Of a stretch of DNA of 64,000 bases, positions 9,423-18,389 are shown piece after piece. Origin of the DNA: Flavobacteriaceae bacterium (GTDB lineage: Bacteria; Bacteroidota; Bacteroidia; Flavobacteriales; Flavobacteriaceae); assembly GCA_947448525.1 (NCBI GenBank), contig CANFNV010000005.1:1-64000 (forward strand), written 5' to 3'. Position numbers and translations under genes: made by a program. Positions within the stretch are counted from its first letter, which is position 1. Every line of letters starts with the position of its first letter. Below the pieces are notes generated by a model. It was not told the DNA's origin. It was given only the letters and a program-made list of their open reading frames with translations, and did no database searches.

Positions 9423-12400
9423 ATGAAAAAAATTATTTTTTTATTAACCTTTTGGTTTTGCACTTTTACACTGCATTCTCAACAAAATAAAGTTATAATT
9501 GAAAAATCTGATTCAGGATTTAAACTCAAAGTAAACGATAAAGATTTTATGATTAATGGTATGAATTGGGCTTACGACCCTATTGGTACTAATTACAACT
9601 ACAGTTTATGGAAACAATCGGATGATGTGATAAAAGCAGCACTTGATTCTGAAATGAGCTTGTTGAAAAATATGGGGGTAAATACCATAAGACAATATAC
9701 AGGCGTTCCTGGTAAATGGATTACATACATCTATGAAAAATATGGTATTTATACGATGCTTAATTATCCTTTCGGACGATATGGACTTACAATAAATGGG
9801 ACATGGGTTCCAAATACCGATTATGCAAATCAAGATACACAACAAATTTTGCTTAAGGAATCTAAAGCATTGGCAGAAGAGTATAAAAACACACCTGGAG
9901 TTTTATTGTTTTTGTTAGGAAACGAAAACAACTACGGTTTATTTTGGGACGGAGCAGAAACTGAAGACATTCCAATGCAAGATAGAAAATCGACTATCAG
10001 AGCAAAAACAATGTACAAGCTATTTAATGATGCTGTTATTGAAATGAAGAAAACAGATAATTCACATCCAATAGCAATTTGTAATGGGGACTTATTGTTT
10101 TTAGATATTATTGCTGACGTATGTAAAGATGTTGATATTTTAGGAACCAATATGTACCGTGGCGTTTCATTTGGTGATGCTTTCCAAAAAGTTAAAGAAA
10201 AACTAAACAAACCAATGTTATTTTCTGAATTTGGTGCTGATGCTTTTAATGCAATTGATAACGCCGAAGATCAAAAATCACAAGCCTATTATATGGTAAA
10301 TAACTGGAATGAGATTTATGAAAATGCCTCTGGTCTTGGAAAAGCTGGAAATTCTTTAGGGGGTTTTACGTTTCAATTTAGTGATGGTTGGTGGAAATTT
10401 GGTCAAACTAAAAATTTAGATATTCATGATACTAATGCTTCTTGGTCAAATGGTGGATATCAATCCGATTATAGATTGGGTGAAAATAACATGAACGAAG
10501 AATGGTTTGGAATATGTGCTAAAGGTCCAGTAAATGCTAGAGGATTATATGATTTATATCCTCGTGCTGCCTATTATGCATTGAAAGAAGCGCACAAAAT
10601 CAATCCTTATGAAAAAGGGACAACATCTGAAAGCATTACAAATTACTTTAAAAATATTCAACTAATGGAAGCTGTTTTAAAAGCACGTGGCGATAAAGCG
10701 GCTTTAGGTTCTAATGATACCGAAATGTTGAAAATTAGTAAATTAAGAGCAGAATATACGACATTCAATACAGGTGGAAGTTTGATTACCACACCAACAA
10801 CTGCTAGTACAACTTCATCAGCGTATCCAAATAAATTAGGTTTTGATCATATGGAATCTTACTACATTGGAGTTGAGGGAAATCCAGCCCCTAATATGAA
10901 AGCCAATGTAGAGGTTAACATTCTTGGTCATGTTGCAGAAAATCCAATAAATGAAATTTTTTATGAAAATAGAGGAAGAGTTCAAAAAATAAATACAAAT
11001 ACAGGAAATGTTGAATTTGGTGATGTTAACAGAGTTCAGGTTTATAAAGCTTCTTATTCTTGGAATGAAAAGTACTTTGATTTGAGAGGATTTTATAGAA
11101 CAGGGCATTATCACTGGGGATACGAAGGTGATTTCTTCGGATTATATCCAGAATCAAATTATGGTTCTAATTTAGACATGTATAACAGCGAAATTTCTGG
11201 TTTTGAAATGGACGGTAAAAAAGCTATCAATGGCTTAAAAGCAGCTTTTGGTCCGCAATTGTGGTGGGGTGCTAATCCTGCGGCGTTGTTAAAATACAAT
11301 AGAAAAATTGGAATAATTGATGCAACAATTGTGTATCATGAAGATATTGCCGACGCAGGTGCAGCTACTACGTCTATTGCTATTCCACTTCCAAAAACAA
11401 GAAGAGCAACAGTTTATTTTAAATCAAAAATCGGAAATGTTGGTTTAGAATTAGGAGGTATTTGGGGAGGTCAACCATTAAATGGTAGAGTTTTTCAATA
11501 TGCTCAAGAGTTAAATGGAGTTTATACAGTATATGATGATAAAATTACTACCAAAGATAATTGGGGTGGTAAGGCAAAAATTACCTTTTCAAAAGGACGT
11601 TTTAATATGTACACGCAAGGAGCCATTATGGGATTAGTTGCCAATGGTGGTGCTGATAATACTAAAACATTTACAGGTTGGAAATTAAAAGATAGTGGAA
11701 GCGGAAATCAAACTAATTTCTTAGCGGGTATTACTTATAATATAGGTAATTTTCAAATAGCACCTAACTTTTTATGGCAAAAACCATTAGTTGCAGCCAT
11801 GCCAAATGACGTTAATGCGCCAGGTAGATTAAGAAATATTCAAACTGATCCATTTGTAGTAAGAGTGAATAGAGAAACAGTGGCTGGTGAGTTATTACTT
11901 ACTTACGACCCAACTCCTGCAACTTGGATGTACGAGTGGGATAATGATAGAGCAGAAGATGCTAAATTTGCAATTAGTTCTGATTTTGTTTACCGACATC
12001 TACCAACTACTCAAGATGCCGCAATTGGATTTTTTAGTGATCGAACTGCATTTGCTTTTAACAAATCTGCTCCAGCGCATGATTTATGGGAATCTAATAC
12101 AAGAATTGTTTCAAAATTATCTCCTGACTTCGGGTTTATTGCTAATTTTTATTTTGGTAATGCTCAAGCCAATGGAAGTGATACACGACTAATAGAACGT
12201 TTAGGTGGTGATTTAAGATTAATTAGAAATAAAGTGAAATTAGTTGGAGCTATTAAATTTAATGATTGGGGACCTTATGATTACCATCGTGATTATAACT
12301 TAACATACCCATTACAATACTCACTAGACTTATCAACTTCAGTTGGAAAACCAAATTGGTTTATACTTCCTGATACTAAAATAGGTATCATGGGAACTTG

Positions 12401-12548
12401 GCGTTCACTAAATCAATATTCTCCAAGATTTTCACCAAATCTAACGGCAAATCAATATGCAACTCAACCAATTCTAAGTCCTGTTGGATTTGGAAATGGT
12501 TCTGAGTGGGAAATTAGAACGTACATTCACATCAATATTGGAAAATAA
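9423..12548 (+). CDS. Clan GH-A glycosidase fused to an outer-membrane beta-barrel
   Basis: This 1041-residue exported protein has a signal peptide at residues 1-20. Residues 25-395 look like a GH2/GH5-type TIM barrel of clan GH-A: LLGNENNYG carries the likely acid/base Glu168 and LFSEFGADAF the likely nucleophile Glu269. After a linker (about 395-475) the rest is rich in alternating amphipathic strands with aromatic residues (HYHWGYEGDFFGLYP, VKLVGAIKFNDWGPYDYHRDY) and ends EIRTYIHINIGK, the pattern of an outer-membrane beta-barrel. The enzyme part would face the surface or the periplasm. It is the first gene of the glucan operon, which lacks SusC/SusD, so the barrel may supply the missing porin (inference). 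The exact GH family is not certain. Confidence 0.75.
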   Translation: MKKIIFLLTFWFCTFTLHSQQNKVIIEKSDSGFKLKVNDKDFMINGMNWAYDPIGTNYNYSLWKQSDDVIKAALDSEMSLLKNMGVNTIRQYTGVPGKWITYIYEKYGIYTMLNYPFGRYGLTINGTWVPNTDYANQDTQQILLKESKALAEEYKNTPGVLLFLLGNENNYGLFWDGAETEDIPMQDRKSTIRAKTMYKLFNDAVIEMKKTDNSHPIAICNGDLLFLDIIADVCKDVDILGTNMYRGVSFGDAFQKVKEKLNKPMLFSEFGADAFNAIDNAEDQKSQAYYMVNNWNEIYENASGLGKAGNSLGGFTFQFSDGWWKFGQTKNLDIHDTNASWSNGGYQSDYRLGENNMNEEWFGICAKGPVNARGLYDLYPRAAYYALKEAHKINPYEKGTTSESITNYFKNIQLMEAVLKARGDKAALGSNDTEMLKISKLRAEYTTFNTGGSLITTPTTASTTSSAYPNKLGFDHMESYYIGVEGNPAPNMKANVEVNILGHVAENPINEIFYENRGRVQKINTNTGNVEFGDVNRVQVYKASYSWNEKYFDLRGFYRTGHYHWGYEGDFFGLYPESNYGSNLDMYNSEISGFEMDGKKAINGLKAAFGPQLWWGANPAALLKYNRKIGIIDATIVYHEDIADAGAATTSIAIPLPKTRRATVYFKSKIGNVGLELGGIWGGQPLNGRVFQYAQELNGVYTVYDDKITTKDNWGGKAKITFSKGRFNMYTQGAIMGLVANGGADNTKTFTGWKLKDSGSGNQTNFLAGITYNIGNFQIAPNFLWQKPLVAAMPNDVNAPGRLRNIQTDPFVVRVNRETVAGELLLTYDPTPATWMYEWDNDRAEDAKFAISSDFVYRHLPTTQDAAIGFFSDRTAFAFNKSAPAHDLWESNTRIVSKLSPDFGFIANFYFGNAQANGSDTRLIERLGGDLRLIRNKVKLVGAIKFNDWGPYDYHRDYNLTYPLQYSLDLSTSVGKPNWFILPDTKIGIMGTWRSLNQYSPRFSPNLTANQYATQPILSPVGFGNGSEWEIRTYIHINIGK

Positions 12549-12565
12549 CATCAAAAAATAATACT

Positions 12566-13993
12566 ATGAAAAATTTAAAAATTAATTATTTGAAACACTC
12601 CATTTTGTTAGCATTAATTTATTTTATGAGTGTTAATTGTCAAAGATATATGTCAGATGATGCAACATTATCTACTTATTCTAAAAACGGAGAAGTATTT
12701 ATTGACGGATTTAGTGCTGGATTAGGATATGGAGCTTTTGGGGGTTCAAAATACACTGCTTTTACTGTTGATAAAGAAGTAAAATATGAAGGTACTGCCT
12801 CCATGCGTTTTGATGTACCCAGTTATGGTGATCCAAGTGGTGCATACGCTGGTGGAGTATATATAGATGGCTCAGGCAGAAATCTAACCGATTTTGACGC
12901 TATTACATTTTGGGTTAAAGGTTCGCAAGCAGCCTCTTTAAATAGTGTTGGTTTTGGTGTTGATTTTGGTTTGAATAAATATAAAGTCGAAATGTCTAAT
13001 GTTAGTATTGGCACCAATTGGCAAAAAGTTACTATTCCAATTCCAGATGCTTCAAAATTAATTCAAGAAAAAGGATTGTTTTGGTATTCTGAAGGTCCTG
13101 AAAATAATTTAGGTTATACCTTTTGGATTGATAATGTAAAATATGAAAAATTAGGAACTATTGCTCATGCAACTCCTGCTATAATGGGTGGTGTTGACAC
13201 TAATCAACAAACTTTCATTGGTTCATCTATTACGTTAACTGGTTTAACGGATACTTTTAATATGGCTTCTGGTTTAAATCAAACCATTTCAGTTGCTCCA
13301 GGTTATTATACATTTACTTCATCAAATATAAATGTAGCAACAGTAAATGAGAAGGGTGAAGTTTCAATTGTCGGCCCGGGGACTTCAGTTATTAGAGCTA
13401 CTTTAGCTGGAATTCAAGCCTTAGGTTCACTAACAATAAATTCTTTAGGTGTTTTTTTACAACCTCCAACACCAACAAAACCTGCAGCAAATGTAATTTC
13501 TATTTTCAGTAATGCTTACACAAATGTTCCTGTAAATTATACAAATGGTTATTGGGCTCCCTATCAAACAACAACGTCTGCGGATTTTGCTGTTAATGGA
13601 AATAATATTCTAAATTATCAAAATTTTAATTTTGTTGGAATTGAATTTTCCTCACCAACAATTAATGCTAGTTCTATGACTTTTATGCATTTAGATGTTT
13701 TTGTTCCAAATACAATAAGTCCATCTGCAAGTTTTAAAGTTAAAATCATAGATTTTGGTGCCGATGGTACTTTTGGAGGAACAGGAGCAAATTCCGATTT
13801 GACATCCAGTGCTGTATCTTTTTCAGGGTCTAGTTTTGTTTCAGGCACTTGGAAAAGTATCGATATCAACTTATCAAATTTCACCGGATTGCCAAATAAA
13901 TTACATCTTGCACAAATCGTTTTTGATAGTACAGTTAATAATGTGTCAAGTATTTCAAATGTGTACGTTGACAATATCTATTTTTATAACTAA
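12566..13993 (+). CDS. Surface glycan-binding lipoprotein with Ig-like domain
   Basis: This 475-residue protein starts with a hydrophobic segment ending in Cys26 (FMSVNC). Asn at -1 is unusual for a lipobox, but the following QRYMSDD fits the flavobacterial lipoprotein export signal. It has an N-terminal beta-sandwich of CBM type (about 40-195), a BIG2/Ig-like domain (about 205-290, with FTSSNINVATVNEKGEVSIV) and a C-terminal sandwich (about 305-475) beginning TKPAANVISIFSNAYTN. That last domain is a homologue of the one in the protein at 4864-6210. No catalytic residues are seen. It is 17 bases after the glycosidase/barrel gene. It probably plays the surface glycan-binding role that SusD/SGBP proteins fill elsewhere. 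Confidence 0.72.
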   Translation: MKNLKINYLKHSILLALIYFMSVNCQRYMSDDATLSTYSKNGEVFIDGFSAGLGYGAFGGSKYTAFTVDKEVKYEGTASMRFDVPSYGDPSGAYAGGVYIDGSGRNLTDFDAITFWVKGSQAASLNSVGFGVDFGLNKYKVEMSNVSIGTNWQKVTIPIPDASKLIQEKGLFWYSEGPENNLGYTFWIDNVKYEKLGTIAHATPAIMGGVDTNQQTFIGSSITLTGLTDTFNMASGLNQTISVAPGYYTFTSSNINVATVNEKGEVSIVGPGTSVIRATLAGIQALGSLTINSLGVFLQPPTPTKPAANVISIFSNAYTNVPVNYTNGYWAPYQTTTSADFAVNGNNILNYQNFNFVGIEFSSPTINASSMTFMHLDVFVPNTISPSASFKVKIIDFGADGTFGGTGANSDLTSSAVSFSGSSFVSGTWKSIDINLSNFTGLPNKLHLAQIVFDSTVNNVSSISNVYVDNIYFYN

Positions 13994-14006
13994 ATAAATA
14001 AAAAAA

Positions 14007-14819
14007 ATGAAAATGAATAAATATATTAAATCAAATCTATTATTAATTGGAACAATGTTCTTACTTTTTAGTTGTTCAACCAATGAAAAACAAACCGTAA
14101 CCACTATGAATCAGTTGGTTATGCAAGATGAGTTCGATGTTGTTGGTGCTCCTAATAATGCTTTATGGGGTTATGATACAGGAACTGGAATTAACGGTTG
14201 GGGAAACAATGAGTTAGAATATTATACTGATAGACCACAAAATATTAAGGTAGAGGATGGTATGCTTAAAATTACCGCTCTCAAAGAATCCTACATGGGT
14301 TCCTCCTATACATCTGCACGAATTTTAACAAAAGGGAAGTTTGAACGACAATATGGTAGAATTGAAGCTCGTATCAAAATGCCTTGGGGTAAAGGATTAT
14401 GGCCAGCTTTTTGGATGCTTGGTGCTAATTCTGAATCTGTTTCTTGGCCACAATGTGGAGAAGTAGATATTATGGAATATCTTGGTAACAATCCCACTTC
14501 AATGTTTGGAACTGTTCATGGACCTGGTTACTCAGGAGCAAATGCTATTTCTAAAATTTATACTTTAACTAACGATCGATTCGATACTGATTTTCATCTT
14601 TTTGGAATTGAATGGGGAGAAAATTATATTAACTATTATGTGGATAATGTATTGTATAACCAAATTACTCCTAAAGATGTAACTGGAGATTGGGTTTTTA
14701 ATCATCCTTTTTACATAATTCTGAATCTTGCTGTTGGTGGAAATCTTCCTGGTTCACCAAACAGTCAAACTGTTTTCCCGCAAACAATGTTAGTTGATTA
14801 CGTTAGGGTTTACCAATAA
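14007..14819 (+). CDS. GH16 beta-glucanase lipoprotein (laminarinase type)
   Basis: This is an endo-acting GH16 glycoside hydrolase of 270 residues, probably cutting beta-1,3- or mixed-linkage glucans. A lipoprotein signal ends LLFSCSTNE (Cys23). The single jelly-roll domain shows WGNNELEYYTDRPQN, GRIEARIKMPWGKGLWPAFWMLG and the catalytic signature EVDIME, with nucleophile Glu152, Asp154 and acid/base Glu157 all present. No extra domains are fused. It follows the binding lipoprotein by 13 bases and is the last gene before an intra-locus stem-loop. A periplasmic or surface location is likely. Laminarin specificity is inferred from the neighbouring GH17, GH30 and GH149-type genes. Confidence 0.93.
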   Translation: MKMNKYIKSNLLLIGTMFLLFSCSTNEKQTVTTMNQLVMQDEFDVVGAPNNALWGYDTGTGINGWGNNELEYYTDRPQNIKVEDGMLKITALKESYMGSSYTSARILTKGKFERQYGRIEARIKMPWGKGLWPAFWMLGANSESVSWPQCGEVDIMEYLGNNPTSMFGTVHGPGYSGANAISKIYTLTNDRFDTDFHLFGIEWGENYINYYVDNVLYNQITPKDVTGDWVFNHPFYIILNLAVGGNLPGSPNSQTVFPQTMLVDYVRVYQ

Positions 14820-14842
14820 ATTAGTGATAGTTTCAAAATAGT

Positions 14843-14879
14843 AAAATTAGACTTTTACACATTCTAGAAGTCTAATTTT
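14843..14879 (+). terminator. Stem-loop between GH16 lipoprotein and phosphorylase genes
   Basis: Two perfect 12-base arms (AAAATTAGACTT and AAGTCTAATTTT) enclose a 13-base loop and are followed by AT-rich sequence. It may terminate or attenuate transcription between the surface-protein genes upstream and the cytoplasmic/periplasmic module downstream, or protect a processed mRNA end. The downstream gene begins only 37 bases later, without an obvious TAnnTTTG promoter box. Confidence 0.6.
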
Positions 14880-14915
14880 AATATTTTTATAAATGAAAAA
14901 GAATATTAAAAAATC

Positions 14916-17900
14916 ATGAGTGAAAGTTCAAGCATCATTGAAAAAATGGAACAAAATAAAAATGACAAAACCATTTCAATGGATTTTATAGAAATTGAAG
15001 GAGAGGAATTTTATAAAATATCCAACAATGATTGTATGCGTCCATTTTTTATGAGTATCGTTAGTGATTCCAATCATTGGATGTTTATTTCAAGTAATGG
15101 GGGTCTTACAGCTGGAAGAAAAAATGCAGAATACGCACTTTTCCCATATTATACTGATGATAAAATAACGGAGTTCGCCGATATCACTGGAAGTAAGTCT
15201 ATTTTTAAAATCAATCACGATAATCAAATTCATTTTTGGGAACCTTTTTCAGAACGATTTAATGATCAATATTCTCTAACCCGAAATATTTACAAAAATA
15301 TCTATGGAAACAAAATCATCTTTGAAGAAGTTCAAAATGATTTTCAAATTTCATTTCAATACGAATGGAACTCCAGCAATGAATTCGGATTTATAAAAAA
15401 ATCTAAAATCACAAATAATTCCGAAAAGGATTACCAAATTACATTACTTGATGGAATTCAAAATATTATGCCTCATGGGGTAAGTAGTGACTTGCAAGCA
15501 ACAACGAGTAATTTAGTTGATGCCTATAAAAGAAGTGAAATTGATTCGCAAAGCGGCTTGGGAATTTTTGCATTAAGCGCCATTATTGTTGACAAAGCCG
15601 AACCAAGTGAAGCGTTAAAAGCAAATATCGCTTGGTCTTTGGGATTGAATAATCCTACTTATTTACTTTCTTCACAGCAAATTGCAGCTTTTAGAAAAAA
15701 TCAAAAACTGCAACCTGAATTAGATATAAAAGGGGAAAAAGGTGCCTATTTTGTTTCAACCGATATTATTTTAGTTCAAAATACTTCTAAAAGTTGGAAA
15801 ATTATTGCTAATGTAAATCAGAATCAAGCGCAAGTTGTAGCACTTTGTGATCGTATTTTGAATGATGAATCGCTTGAAAATCAATTAAATGATGATGTTG
15901 AATTAGGGAAGAAAAATTTAATTGCGCTAAATGCAACCGCAGACGGATTGCAATTTACGGCTGATAAACGTAAAGATACACGTCATTTTTCTAATGTGTT
16001 GTTCAATATCATGCGCGGTGGAATTTTTGATCATAATTATCAAATTGAAAAAAATGATTTTTCTAGTTACTTACAAAAAGCAAATAAAGAAATTTTCGAA
16101 AAGAATAGGTCATTCTTGAATAATTTAACAGAGATATTTACTTATTCCAAATTAAAAGAGAGACTTTCTAAGATTGATGATGTTGATTTAATTCGTTTAG
16201 CAACAGAATACTTGCCGCTTAAATTCAGTAGACGACACGGAGATCCAAGTCGTCCATGGAATAAATTTTCAATTAACACACGAAGTGAAATTGACGGTTC
16301 CAAAATATTAGATTATCAAGGAAATTGGCGCGATATTTTTCAAAATTGGGAAGCATTAGCTTATTCCTATCCCGAATTTATGGAGGGTATGATTTTTAAA
16401 TTTTTGAATGCTTCTACATTTGACGGTTACAATCCGTATAGAGTGACTAAAGACGGTTTCGATTGGGAAGCTATTGAACCTGATAATCCTTGGTCGTATA
16501 TTGGATATTGGGGCGATCATCAGATTATTTATTTATTAAAATTCCTAGAGTTTGTTGAAAAATATGCTCCTGGAAAATTAGACTCTTATTTTGATAAGGA
16601 TTGTTTTGTGTATGCTGCTGTTCCATATACTATTAAATCGTATCAAGATATTTTAAATAATCCCAAAGATACTATTGAATACAGCCACAATTGGGAGAAG
16701 AAAATCAACATACGTCGCGAACATATCGGAGCCGATGGTACTTTATTACGAGATAATAATGACTCCATTTATCACGTAAATTTTATTGAAAAAATATTAG
16801 CCACAGTACTGTCCAAAATGTCCAACTTTATTCCAGAAGCAGGAATTTGGATGAATACACAAAGACCCGAATGGAACGATGCGAATAACGCTTTAGTGGG
16901 TAATGGTGTTTCAATGGTAACACTCTATTATTTGCACCGATTCTTGAAATTTTTCCAAAAATTACTGGAAAATTCCAATCAAGAAACCATCAAAATTTCT
17001 AATGAAATGGTAGAATTCTATCATGCTATTAGGGAAAATTTAATACAATTCAAACCTTTACTTGAAGGCTCCATCAACAATCAAGAAAGAAAAAAAATAA
17101 TGGATGCACTTGGAAAAGCAGCTTCTGAATATCGAATTCAAATATACAACAGTGGATTTTGGGGTAAAAAACGAACTCATTCGATGGAGGGTCTGAAAAA
17201 TTTCACTCAAATAAGTATTGATTTTATTGAGCATTCTATTAAAGCCAATCAACGAGAAGATAAGTTATATCATGCTTATAATTTAATGTCTTCTACAGAA
17301 GATGAAGTTTCCATTTCACATCTTTCAGAAATGTTAGAAGGTCAAGTGGCTGCTATTAGTTCTGGGTTTTTAGGAGCAAATGAAACTCTAGAAATCTTAA
17401 ATAGTTTACGAAATAGTGACTTGTATAGAGCAGATCAAAATAGCTATATTTTATATCCAAATAAACAATTACCGAAGTTTTTAGAAAAAAATATTTTACC
17501 TAAGTATAAAGTGCAACATTCTTTATTGTTAAATAAATTACTTCAAAATAAAAATTTTACAATACTCAATCAAGACATCAAAGGCAATTATCATTTTAAT
17601 GGTAATTTCCATAATGCGAATGACTTAAATACAGCTTTAGAACAACTTAAATCAAGTGATGACTATAAAATTTTAGTTGAAAACGAGGGATCTGTAATTT
17701 CGCAAATTTTTGAAGAGGTGTTTAATCACAAAGCTTTTACTGGACGTTCTGGAACATTTTATGGTTATGAAGGATTAGGTTCTATCTATTGGCACATGGT
17801 TTCTAAATTGCATGTTGCTGTTCAAGAAGTTTGTATTAAAGCCATTAATGCTAATGAGGATGCTACTGTAATTAAAGGTTTACTATCACATTATCAAGAA

Positions 17901-18389
17901 ATTGGAAAAGGAATTGGTATACACAAATCACCATCAGTTTATGGTGCATTTCCAACAGATCCGTACTCCCATACACCACTGTTCAGAAAGGCACAACAAC
18001 CAGGAATGACGGGTCAGGTTAAAGAAGATATTTTGACTCGAATTGGAGAATTGGGCGTAAAAATAAACGAAGGAAAACTTCAATTCCAGCCTTTTATTTT
18101 AGACAAAAATGAGTTTTTGACTCAAGGTCAAGAAGTGGTTTTTATTAATGTTGAAGGTTCAAAAAACAAAATCGTATTAGAAAAAGACAGTTTGGCATTT
18201 ACTTATTGTCAAGTTCCAATTATCTATACAAAATCAACCTCCAATCAAATGGAGTTGTTTTACAAAAACGGAACTATTCAACGATTGGATTCTTTAGAAT
18301 TGGATTTAGAAAATAGTCAAAAAATATTTTTACGAACCGCTGAAATAGTGAAAATTAAAGTATCAATCGATGAGGGTTTAATACCGTAA
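14916..18389 (+). CDS. GH149-type beta-1,3-glucan phosphorylase
   Basis: This 1157-residue protein has no signal peptide and should be cytoplasmic. Its length and motifs (FISSNGGLTAGRKNAEYALFPY near residue 58; RRHGDPSRPWNKFSI near 445; GRSGTFYGYEGLGSIYWHMVSKL near 945) match the large inverting phosphorylases related to GH94, in particular family GH149. Those enzymes phosphorolyse beta-1,3-glucooligosaccharides to glucose 1-phosphate. It overlaps the GH17-type gene by one base (TAATG), showing tight coupling. With the symporter downstream it completes an energy-saving cytoplasmic step. The assignment rests on recognition of the family, not on an alignment; a GH94-like or GH161 relative is the main alternative. 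Confidence 0.75.
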   Translation: MSESSSIIEKMEQNKNDKTISMDFIEIEGEEFYKISNNDCMRPFFMSIVSDSNHWMFISSNGGLTAGRKNAEYALFPYYTDDKITEFADITGSKSIFKINHDNQIHFWEPFSERFNDQYSLTRNIYKNIYGNKIIFEEVQNDFQISFQYEWNSSNEFGFIKKSKITNNSEKDYQITLLDGIQNIMPHGVSSDLQATTSNLVDAYKRSEIDSQSGLGIFALSAIIVDKAEPSEALKANIAWSLGLNNPTYLLSSQQIAAFRKNQKLQPELDIKGEKGAYFVSTDIILVQNTSKSWKIIANVNQNQAQVVALCDRILNDESLENQLNDDVELGKKNLIALNATADGLQFTADKRKDTRHFSNVLFNIMRGGIFDHNYQIEKNDFSSYLQKANKEIFEKNRSFLNNLTEIFTYSKLKERLSKIDDVDLIRLATEYLPLKFSRRHGDPSRPWNKFSINTRSEIDGSKILDYQGNWRDIFQNWEALAYSYPEFMEGMIFKFLNASTFDGYNPYRVTKDGFDWEAIEPDNPWSYIGYWGDHQIIYLLKFLEFVEKYAPGKLDSYFDKDCFVYAAVPYTIKSYQDILNNPKDTIEYSHNWEKKINIRREHIGADGTLLRDNNDSIYHVNFIEKILATVLSKMSNFIPEAGIWMNTQRPEWNDANNALVGNGVSMVTLYYLHRFLKFFQKLLENSNQETIKISNEMVEFYHAIRENLIQFKPLLEGSINNQERKKIMDALGKAASEYRIQIYNSGFWGKKRTHSMEGLKNFTQISIDFIEHSIKANQREDKLYHAYNLMSSTEDEVSISHLSEMLEGQVAAISSGFLGANETLEILNSLRNSDLYRADQNSYILYPNKQLPKFLEKNILPKYKVQHSLLLNKLLQNKNFTILNQDIKGNYHFNGNFHNANDLNTALEQLKSSDDYKILVENEGSVISQIFEEVFNHKAFTGRSGTFYGYEGLGSIYWHMVSKLHVAVQEVCIKAINANEDATVIKGLLSHYQEIGKGIGIHKSPSVYGAFPTDPYSHTPLFRKAQQPGMTGQVKEDILTRIGELGVKINEGKLQFQPFILDKNEFLTQGQEVVFINVEGSKNKIVLEKDSLAFTYCQVPIIYTKSTSNQMELFYKNGTIQRLDSLELDLENSQKIFLRTAEIVKIKVSIDEGLIP

